Of a stretch of DNA of 41,515 nucleotides, positions 1 to 6,795 are shown one piece after another. The notes under the pieces are model-generated. The model was not told the DNA's origin, ran no database searches, and saw only the letters and a program-made list of their open reading frames with translations. Numbering within the stretch: the stretch's first letter is position 1; every line of letters starts with the position of its first letter. The stretch comes from Haloferula sp. BvORR071. GTDB lineage: Bacteria > Verrucomicrobiota > Verrucomicrobiia > Verrucomicrobiales > Akkermansiaceae. A program made the position numbers and the translations under genes. The stretch lies in contig NZ_BATP01000018.1 of the NCBI RefSeq assembly GCF_000739615.1, positions 1 to 41,515 on the forward strand, read 5' to 3'.

Positions 1-1320
1 GTCGGCAGGCGGGGCGAAGAGGCGCGCGGGCGGGATCTCCTTCAGCTCCGGGACCCAGCGCTTGATGTAGGCACCCTGCGGGTCATGGCGTTTCGCCTGG
101 AGCCAAGGATTCTGGATCCGGAAATAGGGGGCGGCATCGGCCCCGGTGCCGGCGCTCCACTGCCAGCCGCCGTTGTTGGAGGCGATCTCGCCGTCCACGA
201 GGTGCTGGAGGAAGAACTGCTCCCCAAGCCGCCAGTCGATGTGCAAGTCCTTGGTCAGGAACATCGCGGTAATCATCCGCAGGCGGTTGTGCATGAAGCC
301 AGTGGCCAGCAGCTCGCGGATGCCGGCATCGATGATCGGGAAGCCGGTGCGGCCTTCCTTCCATGCTTCGAAGTCCGCGCCGGGCTCCGCCCACCAGAGG
401 CCGCGCCAGTCGGGATTGAACTCTTCCTCCAAGACATTCGGGAAATGCCAAAGGATTGCCATGTAGAACTCTCTCCAGGCCAGCTCCTTGACGAAGGTAT
501 CGATACTCTCGTGCTCCTTGCCGGAGCTGGTGGCGGCCCGGGCCTTCATGGCCTCCGCGTAGACCGTCCGCGGCGAGAGCAGGCCGAAGCGGAGATCTTG
601 GGAAAGGCGGCTGGTGCCGGACTCGGCGGGGACATCGCGGGTGAGCTTGTAGCGCTGAATCCGACCACCGAGGGCAGCCTTCAGGCGCTTGAGGGCGGCG
701 GCTTCCCCGGCTGCGAGGATGTCCGCGCCCTCGGGCCCGGAGATCTTCCAGTGGGCGTTGGTGGGCAGGGCGAGAGACTTGATCTTCCCGGGGCTGTTAA
801 GCTTGCGGGGCTTGGGCAGAGGCTCGGGCTTGGCGAGGTTGAGCCAGTTCCTGCTGTAGGGGGTAAAGACCCGGTAGGGCTTCCCCTCCCCGGTCAGAGC
901 CTCCTCCGGGCCGTGGAGCGTCGCATCGTGGAAGCCGCGGCACTCGACCCCCATGCTCTTGGCCATGGCCTCGACCTTGGCCTCCATGGCGCGGCCGAAG
1001 GGATCGGGATCGCGATTGAAATACAGGGACTTGGCTCCGGTCTCTGCGATCAGCTTGGCCAGCACCTCCTCCGCACAGCCCGAGCGGATGACCAGCTCAC
1101 CGCCGATCCCTTCAAGCGCTTCAGCCAAGCAGGTCAATGACTTGCACAGAAAATCCTGACGCTTGGGTGCCGTCCAAAGGTGGCTCCCCTGCCAATCGCT
1201 GAGGATATACACGCCAAAAACCGCCTCCGAGGAGGAGGCGGCTTGGTGTAGCGCCGGGTTGTCGCGGATCCGGAGATCGCGGCGAAACCAGTGGATCGCG
1301 AGATTACGACGAGCGGTCAT
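1..1320 (-). CDS. phrB: Deoxyribodipyrimidine photolyase (class I CPD type), 3' end beyond window
   Basis: Light-driven repair flavoenzyme that splits UV-induced pyrimidine dimers in DNA. Reading the minus strand from the ATG at 1320, the protein opens with IHWFRRDLRIRDNPAL, the hallmark start of the photolyase/cryptochrome antenna-binding domain (about residues 1-130). The C-terminal FAD-binding domain is visible further on: KELAWREFYMAILW, GFPIIDAGIRELLATGFMHN, then NNGGWQWSAGTGADAAPYF and RIFNP-like RIQNPWLQAKRHDP. 440 codons lie in the window and the usual length is about 470, so only a short C-terminal part is missing on the left. The reading frame is open to base 1. No partner gene is visible. 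A cryptochrome of the same superfamily is the alternative, but the near-canonical repair-type FAD pocket favours a CPD photolyase. Confidence 0.93.
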   Translation of the reverse strand, partial: MTARRNLAIHWFRRDLRIRDNPALHQAASSSEAVFGVYILSDWQGSHLWTAPKRQDFLCKSLTCLAEALEGIGGELVIRSGCAEEVLAKLIAETGAKSLYFNRDPDPFGRAMEAKVEAMAKSMGVECRGFHDATLHGPEEALTGEGKPYRVFTPYSRNWLNLAKPEPLPKPRKLNSPGKIKSLALPTNAHWKISGPEGADILAAGEAAALKRLKAALGGRIQRYKLTRDVPAESGTSRLSQDLRFGLLSPRTVYAEAMKARAATSSGKEHESIDTFVKELAWREFYMAILWHFPNVLEEEFNPDWRGLWWAEPGADFEAWKEGRTGFPIIDAGIRELLATGFMHNRLRMITAMFLTKDLHIDWRLGEQFFLQHLVDGEIASNNGGWQWSAGTGADAAPYFRIQNPWLQAKRHDPQGAYIKRWVPELKEIPPARLFAPPAD

Positions 1321-1369
1321 GCAGGATTAACAAACCCTGCATGCAGAACACGCAAGAAGACTGCCGGGG

Positions 1370-1630
1370 TCACACGGGCCCTAGCAGCTTTTCCGCCTTC
1401 TTCACGGTGACATTGCTAAGACGGCCATTCACCTTCTTGGAAGCTTCCAAGAGAGACTTCAGGTCGCCGAGCGTGTTTTCCGCCGCCTCCAGGGCCTTCC
1501 TTCCTCCACCGTATTGCTTGTCTGAGAAATACTTGGTGAAAGTGACTCCCCCTCTGCTTACGCAGAGGCGCCATCCCTGGAATGCCGTATTCTCGTAAGT
1601 GAAACGAGTCAGGTTGCGCTTCGATTTCAT
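1370..1630 (-). CDS. Small hypothetical protein, AP2-like fold
   Basis: An 86-residue basic protein of unknown role. Its middle part (aromatic GWRLCVSRGG, then FTKYFSDKQYGGGRKALEAA) resembles the three-strand-plus-helix pattern of AP2-type DNA-binding domains found as small stand-alone proteins or next to homing endonucleases in bacteria: G-W-R, an F-F core, then Y-G-G and an A-rich helix. This is resemblance by eye, not a firm family call. The remaining 30 residues are Lys-rich and helical. I chose the ATG at 1630; a TTG start at 1729 would add 33 residues of unlikely composition. It lies between the photolyase gene and rpoA, in the opposite direction to rpoA. No Shine-Dalgarno sequence is obvious. 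Confidence 0.55.
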   Translation of the reverse strand: MKSKRNLTRFTYENTAFQGWRLCVSRGGVTFTKYFSDKQYGGGRKALEAAENTLGDLKSLLEASKKVNGRLSNVTVKKAEKLLGPV

Positions 1631-1781
1631 TGTGGGGCCAATTTCGAGAGCATTCATGTGACAGCATGCACCCGATTCTGTGAGATGGCTACTCCATTTT
1701 TGTTTGAGAAATGTTAGAGACTCTCGCAAAGCCCGTAACTCTGCGGGTTTTCACGTAAATCAGGGGCGAAAAAAAATTCGT

Positions 1782-1809
1782 TGCCAAGGTCCGGGGCTTC
1801 TCCTTTAGT
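1782..1809 (+). promoter_or_regulatory. Possible rpoA-rplQ promoter
   Basis: The 282-bp gap 1631-1912 in front of rpoA holds no gene. Within it TTGCCA (1782-1787, five of six matches to a sigma-70 -35 box) is followed after 16 bp by TTTAGT (1804-1809, four of six to a -10 box). An A8 run lies just upstream (1770-1777), which could act as an UP-like element. The transcript would have a leader of about 100 nt. The match is weak and rests on inspection only. Confidence 0.3.
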
Positions 1810-1912
1810 CCCCGCCCCCGCGAGCTCCGCAAGCCGCCGTAGGTCCTCTTGGCATTGGTAAAACGACCGTGCCGCGCTCGCAAGAGGGTAACCCGGCAAC
1901 CCACTACATCAT

Positions 1913-2995
1913 ATGTCCGCAGCCAAGCTCAGCCGATTCGAGCTCCCAAACCGCCTCGTCAAGCACGAGGACACCGCCACTGACGTCTTCGCCCAGTTCA
2001 CCGCCGAGCCTTTCGAGCGCGGCTACGGGCACACGCTTGGCAACTCGCTCCGCCGCGTGCTCTTGGGCTCCCTCGAGGGTGCCGCAATCACGTCCGTGCG
2101 CATCGCTGGCGTGCAGCATGAATTCTCCAGCCTCCCGGGCGTGGTGGAAGATGTCACCGACATCGTGCTGAACCTGAAAAAGGTGAAGTTCAAGCACCAC
2201 GACAAGGAGCCCCGCATCCTGACGATCAAGGTCGAGAAGGAAGGCGTGGTCACCGCCGGTGACATCCAGGACGACAACATCTACGAAGTGGTCAACAAGG
2301 ACCAGGTGATCTGCACCCTCGACAAGAAGGTGAAGTTCGACTGCGAATTTGAAGTCCGCGTCGGCCGTGGTTTCTTCACCGGCGACGAGAACAAGCGCAA
2401 GGACCAGCCGATCGGCGTGATCGCGATTGACTCGATCTTCTCCCCGGTGACCCGCGTGAAGTACGCGGTGGACACCACCCGCGTGGGCCAGATGACCGAC
2501 TACGACAAGCTCGTGCTCGATATCTGGACCGACGGCCGCATCACCCCGCAGGATGCCCTGCTCCAAGCTTCGGCGATCATGCGCCACCACCTGGACGTCT
2601 TCGTCAATTACGACGAAAACGCCGTGGACTTCGAGGAAGCGCCGACCGAATCCAACGAGGAGAACGCCGCGCTCAAGAAGCTGCTCAACATGAGCGTGAA
2701 CGAGATCGAACTCTCGGTCCGCGCCGCCAACTGCCTCAACAACGCCAACATCACTTCCGTGGGCCAGCTCGCGATGAAGTCGGAGGCGGAAATGCTCAAG
2801 TATCGCAACTTCGGCAAGAAGTCGCTCAACGAAATCAAGGACAAGCTCTCCGAGCTTGGCCTGGGTCTGGGGATGTCCCTCGATCCGTCGCTCCTCTCCG
2901 GCCCGGTGCCGGCCGTCCGCGGACCACGCCTCGGCGTGGAAGAAGAAGCTCCGGTGGGCCTTGCCGACCTGATCGCACAGAACCTCGACGACTAA
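1913..2995 (+). CDS. rpoA: DNA-directed RNA polymerase subunit alpha
   Basis: Core RNA polymerase subunit that dimerises to seed assembly of beta and beta' and contacts UP elements and activators through its C-terminal domain. The 360 residues show the N-terminal assembly domain (FAQFTAEPFERGYGHTLGNS, then LRRVLLGSLEGAAITSVRI, about residues 28-65; the insert domain ISSLPG-like SSLPGVVEDVTDIVLNLK follows) and an alpha-CTD from about residue 255 (ELSVRAANCLNNANITSVGQ, NFGKKSLNEIKDKLSELGL). The extended acidic tail after the CTD (about 30 residues) is longer than in Escherichia coli (329 residues in total). The start is the ATG at 1913; no close Shine-Dalgarno is visible. It is followed by rplQ after 22 bp, the conserved order, but rpsM, rpsK and rpsD are not upstream. 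Confidence 0.98.
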   Translation: MSAAKLSRFELPNRLVKHEDTATDVFAQFTAEPFERGYGHTLGNSLRRVLLGSLEGAAITSVRIAGVQHEFSSLPGVVEDVTDIVLNLKKVKFKHHDKEPRILTIKVEKEGVVTAGDIQDDNIYEVVNKDQVICTLDKKVKFDCEFEVRVGRGFFTGDENKRKDQPIGVIAIDSIFSPVTRVKYAVDTTRVGQMTDYDKLVLDIWTDGRITPQDALLQASAIMRHHLDVFVNYDENAVDFEEAPTESNEENAALKKLLNMSVNEIELSVRAANCLNNANITSVGQLAMKSEAEMLKYRNFGKKSLNEIKDKLSELGLGLGMSLDPSLLSGPVPAVRGPRLGVEEEAPVGLADLIAQNLDD

Positions 2996-3017
2996 TTAAG
3001 AAAGGGATCCCACCCCA

Positions 3018-3527
3018 ATGAGACACCGCCGCAATACCACCAAGCTCAAGCGCACCGCCGCCCACCGGCGCTCGCTGCTTGCCAACCTCGCCTGCAGCCT
3101 TATCGAGCACGGCCGCATCCGCACCACGCTCGCCAAGGCCAAGGCCCTGCGCCCGGTCGCCGAGAAGATGATCGGCCTCGGCAAGCGTGGAGACCTCCAC
3201 GCGATCCGCCAGGCGGTCGCATTCCTGCGCCAGAAGGACACCGTGAAGAAGCTCTTCAATGAAGTAGCTCCTCTCTCGAAGGACCGTCAGGGCGGCTACT
3301 GCCGGATCACCAAGCTGGGCGCCCGCATGACCGATTCCGCGCCGATGGCCGTGATCGAGTGGGTCGACCAGCCTGAAGTCGACGAGGAGACCCTCGCCGC
3401 TCTTCCGGAAGTGAAGGAAGAGCCGGTGGCTGTCGCCGCCGCCGCTGACGAAGCTGCTGATGAGCCGAAGCCCGCCAAGAAGAAGGCGGCGAAGAAGGCC
3501 AAGGCTGCTGAAGAGGCCGCGGAGTAA
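3018..3527 (+). CDS. rplQ: 50S ribosomal protein L17
   Basis: Large-subunit ribosomal protein near the peptide exit tunnel. The N-terminal 115 residues carry the canonical L17 sequence: [62 protein letters not shown]-terminal extension of about 45 residues rich in Ala, Lys and Glu ([18 protein letters not shown]) follows; such tails are common on L17 of Bacteroidota and Verrucomicrobiota and make the protein 169 residues instead of about 120. It is co-transcribed with rpoA (22-bp gap, with an AAAGGGA ribosome site) and followed by a strong terminator. Confidence 0.98.
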   Translation: MRHRRNTTKLKRTAAHRRSLLANLACSLIEHGRIRTTLAKAKALRPVAEKMIGLGKRGDLHAIRQAVAFLRQKDTVKKLFNEVAPLSKDRQGGYCRITKLGARMTDSAPMAVIEWVDQPEVDEETLAALPEVKEEPVAVAAAADEAADEPKPAKKKAAKKAKAAEEAAE

Positions 3528-3554
3528 ACAGCTCCAGTCGTCGAGATTGATTTG

Positions 3555-3588
3555 AAAACACCCGCCGGGAAACCGGCGGGTGTTTTTT
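3555..3588 (+). terminator. Intrinsic terminator of rpoA-rplQ
   Basis: A perfect 11-bp GC-rich stem ACACCCGCCGG / CCGGCGGGTGT (3558-3568 with 3573-3583) closes on a GAAA tetraloop and is followed by TTTTT; flanking AAA and TTT extend pairing. It lies 27 bp after the rplQ stop. The A-run before the stem would let it act in both directions. Confidence 0.93.
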
Positions 3589-3646
3589 GTTCCCGTCTTA
3601 AAGGTCGGCAGCAAACTCCGGATCGCAGGTCAAAGAGGAGCTACTT

Positions 3647-3669
3647 GCGCGAATAGGCTGTATTCGCGC
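3647..3669. repeat. 9-bp perfect inverted repeat upstream of lipoprotein gene
   Basis: GCGCGAATA (3647-3655), a 5-nt loop, then TATTCGCGC (3661-3669). It lies about 75 bp before the lipoprotein start in a 215-bp intergenic stretch after the rplQ terminator. No T-run follows, so an operator or leader hairpin is more likely than a terminator. Function unknown. Confidence 0.55.
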
Positions 3670-3742
3670 GAGAGACGGAGAGCTTGTGCCATCCTGGAAT
3701 TCTGCAAATCATCGCGGAGTCGGGGAACTCCACGCTTTCATT

Positions 3743-4309
3743 GTGAGAACCACCAACTTCATCTTCTTACTTATGGGCATCCTCAGTATCTTCGGTTGTT
3801 CGAAACCCAAGCCGAAAGAGACCACCGTCTCTCAAAAGGAAACCACCATCTCCAAGAAGGAAACCGCCGTCTTCGAAAAGGCCTTCGGCATTACGCTTCC
3901 AGGTGAGTGGTCGCGGCGTTCAGAAGACGGTGGCTCGCGCATCGTATTCAGTAGTTCCGCAACCCACGAGCAACTCACTGTCTCACTCATGCCTTCCTCG
4001 ACGCGCATGGACCCGGCGTTGCGCCTCTCCACCTTCAACCAAGTTATGGAGCTTCGCCGCCAAGCTGAAACGCACGGGCTTCCGCCATCCGCCATCAAAA
4101 TGACCGCCCCATCTGTATCGGAGATGTCTGGCATTCATTCCGGGCGCTATAGTGGTTCCGAGCCAGCGTCACAGCGGCGGTTCACCTGCTTGCTGTTTTG
4201 CAGTAGCTCATTGGTCGCTACTTTTTACTACGAGGCGATAGGTCTTCCACAGAGCGAGGCGGACGAGCGCGCCAATGCCATACTTGGCTCAGCCAAACTG
4301 AACGAGTGA
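3743..4309 (+). CDS. Putative lipoprotein of unknown function
   Basis: A 188-residue exported protein. Starting from GTG 3743 gives a compact lipoprotein signal: one Arg, a hydrophobic stretch NFIFLLMGIL, and a lipobox SIFGC, so the mature protein begins at Cys19. A longer start at 3686 (ATG) would add 19 residues that do not look like a signal peptide; ATG 3773 would leave the signal too short. After the Cys comes a Lys/Thr-rich linker (PKPKETTVSQKETTISKKET) and then a soluble domain beginning FGITLPGEWSRR with a regular alternating pattern that recalls PsbP/DcrB-type folds; this last point is a guess. The two Cys near the C-terminal third (CLLFCSS) are unusual. It lies between the rplQ terminator and the repeat-rich cassette region, with no obvious partner. 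Confidence 0.7.
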   Translation: MRTTNFIFLLMGILSIFGCSKPKPKETTVSQKETTISKKETAVFEKAFGITLPGEWSRRSEDGGSRIVFSSSATHEQLTVSLMPSSTRMDPALRLSTFNQVMELRRQAETHGLPPSAIKMTAPSVSEMSGIHSGRYSGSEPASQRRFTCLLFCSSSLVATFYYEAIGLPQSEADERANAILGSAKLNE

Positions 4310-4378
4310 TTCCAATGCAACCTGAATGGGGTCAGCTCCTCAATAGTGCCGCTCCTCGCATGTTGCATGGGGTCGTGC

Positions 4379-4454
4379 ATGGGGTCGGTTCTCGCATTTT
4401 AACAAGGCGGGCGCCGCCCCCTAAACGATGTTAAAATGTGAGAACCGACCCCAT
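4379..4454. repeat. REP/RAYT-like 25-bp inverted repeat
   Basis: Left arm 4379-4403 begins ATGGGGTCGGTTCTCGCATT; right arm 4430-4454 is its reverse complement with one difference that would pair G-U. A 26-bp GC-rich spacer (4404-4429), itself able to fold (GGCGGGCGCCGCC), separates them. Degenerate ATGGGGTC copies lie just before it (about 4325 and 4366). Sequences of the form GGGGTCGGTTCTC are, to my knowledge, typical of the hairpins flanking Y1 'REP-associated tyrosine transposases'; no transposase is present here. Confidence 0.75.
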
Positions 4455-4489
4455 CCAGCCCCCCCGATTGAGAGAGACAAAACCATGAC

Positions 4490-4582
4490 ACCAAACCATG
4501 CGTTGCCGCGAACCCGGCGTGAGAGTCGCGGTTGCAATCGTAGCGTCCCGTGGGCCGCGTCGCTGAGCTTGGGTTGTTAGAC
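4490..4582 (+). other. attC-like integron recombination site 1
   Basis: A 93-bp element bounded by ACCAAAC (R''-like, one mismatch to RYYYAAC) and GTTAGAC (perfect R', GTTRRRY), immediately followed after 3 bp by the ATG of the next gene, as in integron cassettes. The interior shares long near-identical blocks with the sites at 6510 and 6719 (GAACCCGGCGTGA, GCGGTTGCAATCG, GCGTCCCGTGGG, GTCGCTGAGCTTGGG). The two halves can partly fold on one another. Three related copies bounding unrelated short genes are the main evidence. Confidence 0.75.
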
Positions 4583-4585
4583 GCC

Positions 4586-4924
4586 ATGAGCGCATCCTCC
4601 AATCTTCCAGCACTCCCCGAGGGTTGGTTCCATCCAGACGAGGCGACCGCAGAAAACTTGCGCGCTGAGCTTCAGCGGGAGTTGCCGTCCGGGCATCTGC
4701 TATACGGTCGAACAGTGCAGACTTTTGCTTGGCGAGAGGGAGCAACGGATAACGTATTGTTCCGGCATGTCCACGAGCCACGGCGATTCACCGTCATTCA
4801 TCTCTCGTGGTTGGGCCGCACCGAGATCAACGCGCAGCACCCGACCATCGAGTTTGACGGCACGTTCGCCGGATTCCTCGCAGAGGAGGAGAGATTGCAT
4901 GGACTAACACCACCGAAGGACTGA
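4586..4924 (+). CDS. Hypothetical cassette-borne protein
   Basis: A 112-residue soluble protein starting 3 bp after the R' box of attC site 1, the usual place for an integron cassette gene. No family recognised. It has two parts: an N-terminal half with PALPEGWFHPDEATAENLRA and a C-terminal half with regular strands (RFTVIHLSWLGRTEI, PTIEFDGTFAGFLAEEE). The Trp-Leu-Gly-Arg strand and closing acidic helix suggest a small alpha/beta domain. No signal peptide or membrane segment. It ends 8 bp before the next reading frame, so both could be on one cassette. A longer reading frame to 4550 would run into attC and is rejected. Confidence 0.7.
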   Translation: MSASSNLPALPEGWFHPDEATAENLRAELQRELPSGHLLYGRTVQTFAWREGATDNVLFRHVHEPRRFTVIHLSWLGRTEINAQHPTIEFDGTFAGFLAEEERLHGLTPPKD

Positions 4925-4932
4925 CGCTAGCC

Positions 4933-5417
4933 ATGGAACTCTCCGAGATCAAAAATCTGCTGACCGCCATCGAGACCCAGCTCGATAGCAATCCAGTGAG
5001 CGAGCTTGGCACCTTCGAAACGCCTGCTGGAAAGCTTTCCGTCGCGCTCACCGAGCGTTTCCGCAAATCATGCCGGAAAGGCAAGGTCTGGAAGTCCAAC
5101 GCCATGCTCACGGCCCTCAAGAACTCCAATATGGTCTCGATGAGAATCGCGCCCGTAGTCATGGCGGTTCTGACGGTATTTTCCTGCTCGATCGCAGCTT
5201 CCAGCCCAGAAACGAGATGATGCGTAAAATCTTCGACCGCTTTCTCGACAAGCCCGATCCCTTGGCAGGCATTCTCTCTGCGAAGTTCGGCGTAGCGATC
5301 GGAGATTTTGTGGCGGTGCGTATCGTCTCCCATCACATGAGACTCCTTGGAGTGATGGTAAAACGAGAAGGCATTTCGAATCTGGCTTTGGTGGACTATG
5401 ATGACACCAAAGACTAA
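4933..5417 (+). pseudogene. Frameshifted hypothetical cassette gene
   Basis: Two abutting frames appear to be halves of one gene. Frame one (from ATG 4933) gives MELSEIKNLLTAIETQLDSN through ALKNSNMVS and then loses sense. The second frame, from about 5138, reads DENRARSHGGSDGIFLLDRS, then FQPRNEMMRKIFDRFLDKPD and ends LALVDYDDTKD at 5417. The switch falls in the bases around 5136-5141 and corresponds to the loss of one base (or gain of two). Restored, the protein would be about 161 residues, soluble, family not recognised. Either the gene is dead, or the change is a sequencing error, or two short proteins are made. The continuous protein-like composition across the junction favours a real frameshift. 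Confidence 0.55.
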
Positions 5418-5471
5418 CGAGCCACCGCATCACCATCAGGGGCAGCCCGGCATCTCTGACCTTCGGCAAAA

Positions 5472-6002
5472 ATGAACTTCCTGCGACGACTCTTTCAGAA
5501 GGAAAGACCAGTGTTGGTTCGCTACTACGACACTGCGACGAAAACAGTCGTCCGCATTCCGAAAGCAGAACTGCGACCTGGCGTCGTGCTTGTGAAGGCC
5601 GCTGATGATCCGGAGCCGATGTATATGGACGCGTCCGACCTGAAGCTTGGATCGATTCAGCATCCCACTCTGCCCGAAGAATTGCGCGCGGGCATCGAGC
5701 ATCTGGCGGCCGAATTGGCAGATGTCAATCCCCAGTCCGCGGCGGATTGGGAAGATGGATTTCGGCGTGACCAGAATCCGGAGCAGGAGCTTGCAGGCTG
5801 GCTACACCTTGCGGCGATTCTCAAAGTAATGTCCACGCGTCACGGCTATGATCTCCCACGGCGGAAGGAGTGCTTCCGCGTTCTCGTTGCTTGCTTCACC
5901 GGCGCTCGTGCGACGGTCAGAGAGCGGTCCGACCCAACGCTTCTGCCTCCATCCGAGGTCGAACTGACCATCAAGTATTTCTACGAAGGCGGGTATGCAT
6001 GA
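5472..6002 (+). CDS. Hypothetical protein in cassette region
   Basis: A 176-residue acidic soluble protein of unknown function. The N-terminal third (FLRRLFQKERPVLVRYYD, then PVVLVKAADDPEPMYMDAS-like strands) looks like a small beta domain; the C-terminal two thirds are helical (AGIEHLAAELADVN, EQELAGWLHLAAILKVMSTR, RKECFRVLVACFTGARATV, VELTIKYFYEGGYA). No signal, no membrane segment, no metal-binding pattern. It lies 54 bp after the frameshifted gene; no attC is evident between them, so both may belong to one cassette or the intervening site is lost. The inverted repeat at 6025-6092 follows directly. Confidence 0.7.
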   Translation: MNFLRRLFQKERPVLVRYYDTATKTVVRIPKAELRPGVVLVKAADDPEPMYMDASDLKLGSIQHPTLPEELRAGIEHLAAELADVNPQSAADWEDGFRRDQNPEQELAGWLHLAAILKVMSTRHGYDLPRRKECFRVLVACFTGARATVRERSDPTLLPPSEVELTIKYFYEGGYA

Positions 6003-6024
6003 AGGTGCCAGAACCAATCAAAAG

Positions 6025-6092
6025 GGGTCGGCCCTTGAATCTTGAATTGGGCCGTCCATTTGTCGCTCGCTGCAAATTTCAAGGGCTGACCC
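6025..6092. repeat. REP-like inverted repeat with TTGAATCTTGAATT core
   Basis: Outer arms GGGTCGGCCCTTGAA (6025-6039) and TTCAAGGGCTGACCC (6078-6092) pair over 15 bp with one G-U. The left part can alternatively form a small hairpin, GGCCC (6030-6034) with GGGCC (6049-6053), presenting TTGAATCTTGAATT in the loop. The same loop motif recurs at 20609. It sits 20 bp after a stop codon in a 278-bp gene-free gap. Confidence 0.7.
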
Positions 6093-6182
6093 GAATGGCA
6101 TACATATTTGCACACTATATTGCAGTCCTGCACACCATTGGTCCGCGAAGGTGATCTCCTTTCGGGTTTGAGAAATCGACTT

Positions 6183-6262
6183 TCGCTGAATAGTTTGCAT
6201 TTCTAGACGCCATAGAGGTCTTGTGCGTTTTTGCGAATTTGCAAATGATCGCGATGTTAGGC
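6183..6262 (+). other. Remnants of attC right halves
   Basis: TCGCTGA (6183-6189) followed by TAGACGCCAT (6204-6213) matches the right end of attC site 1 (TCGCTGA ... TTAGACGCCAT), with the R' G-T-T core mutated. About 45 bp further, GTTAGGC (6256-6262) is a perfect R' box 18 bp before the next ATG. No matching R'' is found to the left, so these are decayed or partial sites. The rest of 6093-6280 holds nothing recognisable and is AT-richer than the surroundings. Confidence 0.4.
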
Positions 6263-6280
6263 ATCATCTGAACGAAAGCG

Positions 6281-6502
6281 ATGTCCGTAACTCTCACAGA
6301 CGACCAATGGAACCCGATCGACGAAGAGTTATTCTCAGGTGGGCGGATCCGGGCTCTCGTCATGCTGAGGGCAATCACCGACCTCAGCATTCATGATGGC
6401 GCCTACCTTCTCGAGGACCGAGTTTCCTTTCTTTCCAAGAGTTCCCCGCAGCGCTTCACTGTCAGCACCAGCGGTTATTGGGATGATTTTTACCTCTCAT
6501 GA
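6281..6502 (+). CDS. Small hypothetical cassette protein, L7/L12-like helix motif
   Basis: A 73-residue protein lying between a GTTAGGC box and attC site 2, so very probably a cassette gene. The segment GGRIRALVMLRAITDLSIHD followed by GAYLLEDRV resembles the helix-turn-helix of the ribosomal L7/L12 C-terminal domain (pattern: hydrophobic-K/R-x-h-R-x-x-T-x-L-x-h-x-x-A). Small stand-alone proteins with this motif are common in soil bacteria, with no known function. There is no signal peptide. The stop (6500-6502) is 7 bp before the R'' box of attC site 2. Confidence 0.65.
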   Translation: MSVTLTDDQWNPIDEELFSGGRIRALVMLRAITDLSIHDGAYLLEDRVSFLSKSSPQRFTVSTSGYWDDFYLS

Positions 6503-6509
6503 CGAAAAC

Positions 6510-6603
6510 GCCTAACCATGCGCTGCAGCGAACCCGGCGTGAACGTCGCGGTTGCAATCGGGGCGTCCCGTGGGGCCGAGTCGCTGAGCTTGGGTCATCA
6601 GGC
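6510..6603 (+). other. attC-like integron recombination site 2
   Basis: Begins with a perfect R'' box GCCTAAC (6510-6516) and ends near a degenerate R' (GTCATCAGGC, 6594-6603). The inner boxes pair well: GCTGCAGCGA (6522-6531) with TCGCTGAGC (6581-6589), leaving one extrahelical G on the left arm, then CCCGGC (6533-6538) with GCCGAG (6575-6580). Unpaired bases on one arm are what sets strand choice in folded attC sites. The interior is near-identical to site 1. Confidence 0.75.
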
Positions 6604-6616
6604 CCGCACTACCTGC

Positions 6617-6724
6617 ATGGCCATTCCGAAGGACCCATTGCCGACGCCTAAGCAGCGAGAGATACTGTGCGACATCATTCACTACGCGTTTGTTGAGCTT
6701 CGGTTGCTACGACGTGCGGCCTAA
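6617..6724 (+). pseudogene. Truncated cassette gene (35 codons)
   Basis: MAIPKDPLPTPKQREILCDI then IHYAFVELRLLRRAA and a stop that lies inside the R'' box of attC site 3 (GCGGCCTAAC). The segment QREILCDIIHYAFVELRLL recalls, from memory, a family of about 70-80-residue small proteins that continues with a GKAEQAADLADAFHN-type helix; that second half is missing here. It starts 13 bp after attC site 2, as expected of a cassette gene. Either a decayed cassette or a genuine micro-protein. Confidence 0.5.
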
Positions 6725-6795
6725 CCAAGCGTTGCCGCGGACCCGGCATAGCGTTGCGGTTGCAATCGTGGCGGCCCGTGGGCCCGGTCGCTGAC
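6719..6795 (+). other. attC-like site 3, truncated on the right
   Basis: Perfect R'' box GCCTAAC (6719-6725), then CAAGCGTTGCCGCGGACCCG and the shared core GCGGTTGCAATCGTGGCGGC, ending at GGTCGCTGAC where similarity to sites 1 and 2 stops. No R' box follows. From here to 6922 (about 130 bp) no gene or site is visible. This marks the right edge of the cassette-like DNA. Confidence 0.65.

Noticed and set aside
85..1140. 351-codon plus-strand frame opposite the photolyase
   Set aside because: It is the antisense of a clear photolyase; its composition (Gly/Leu/Ala repeats) is that of a shadow frame in GC-rich DNA.
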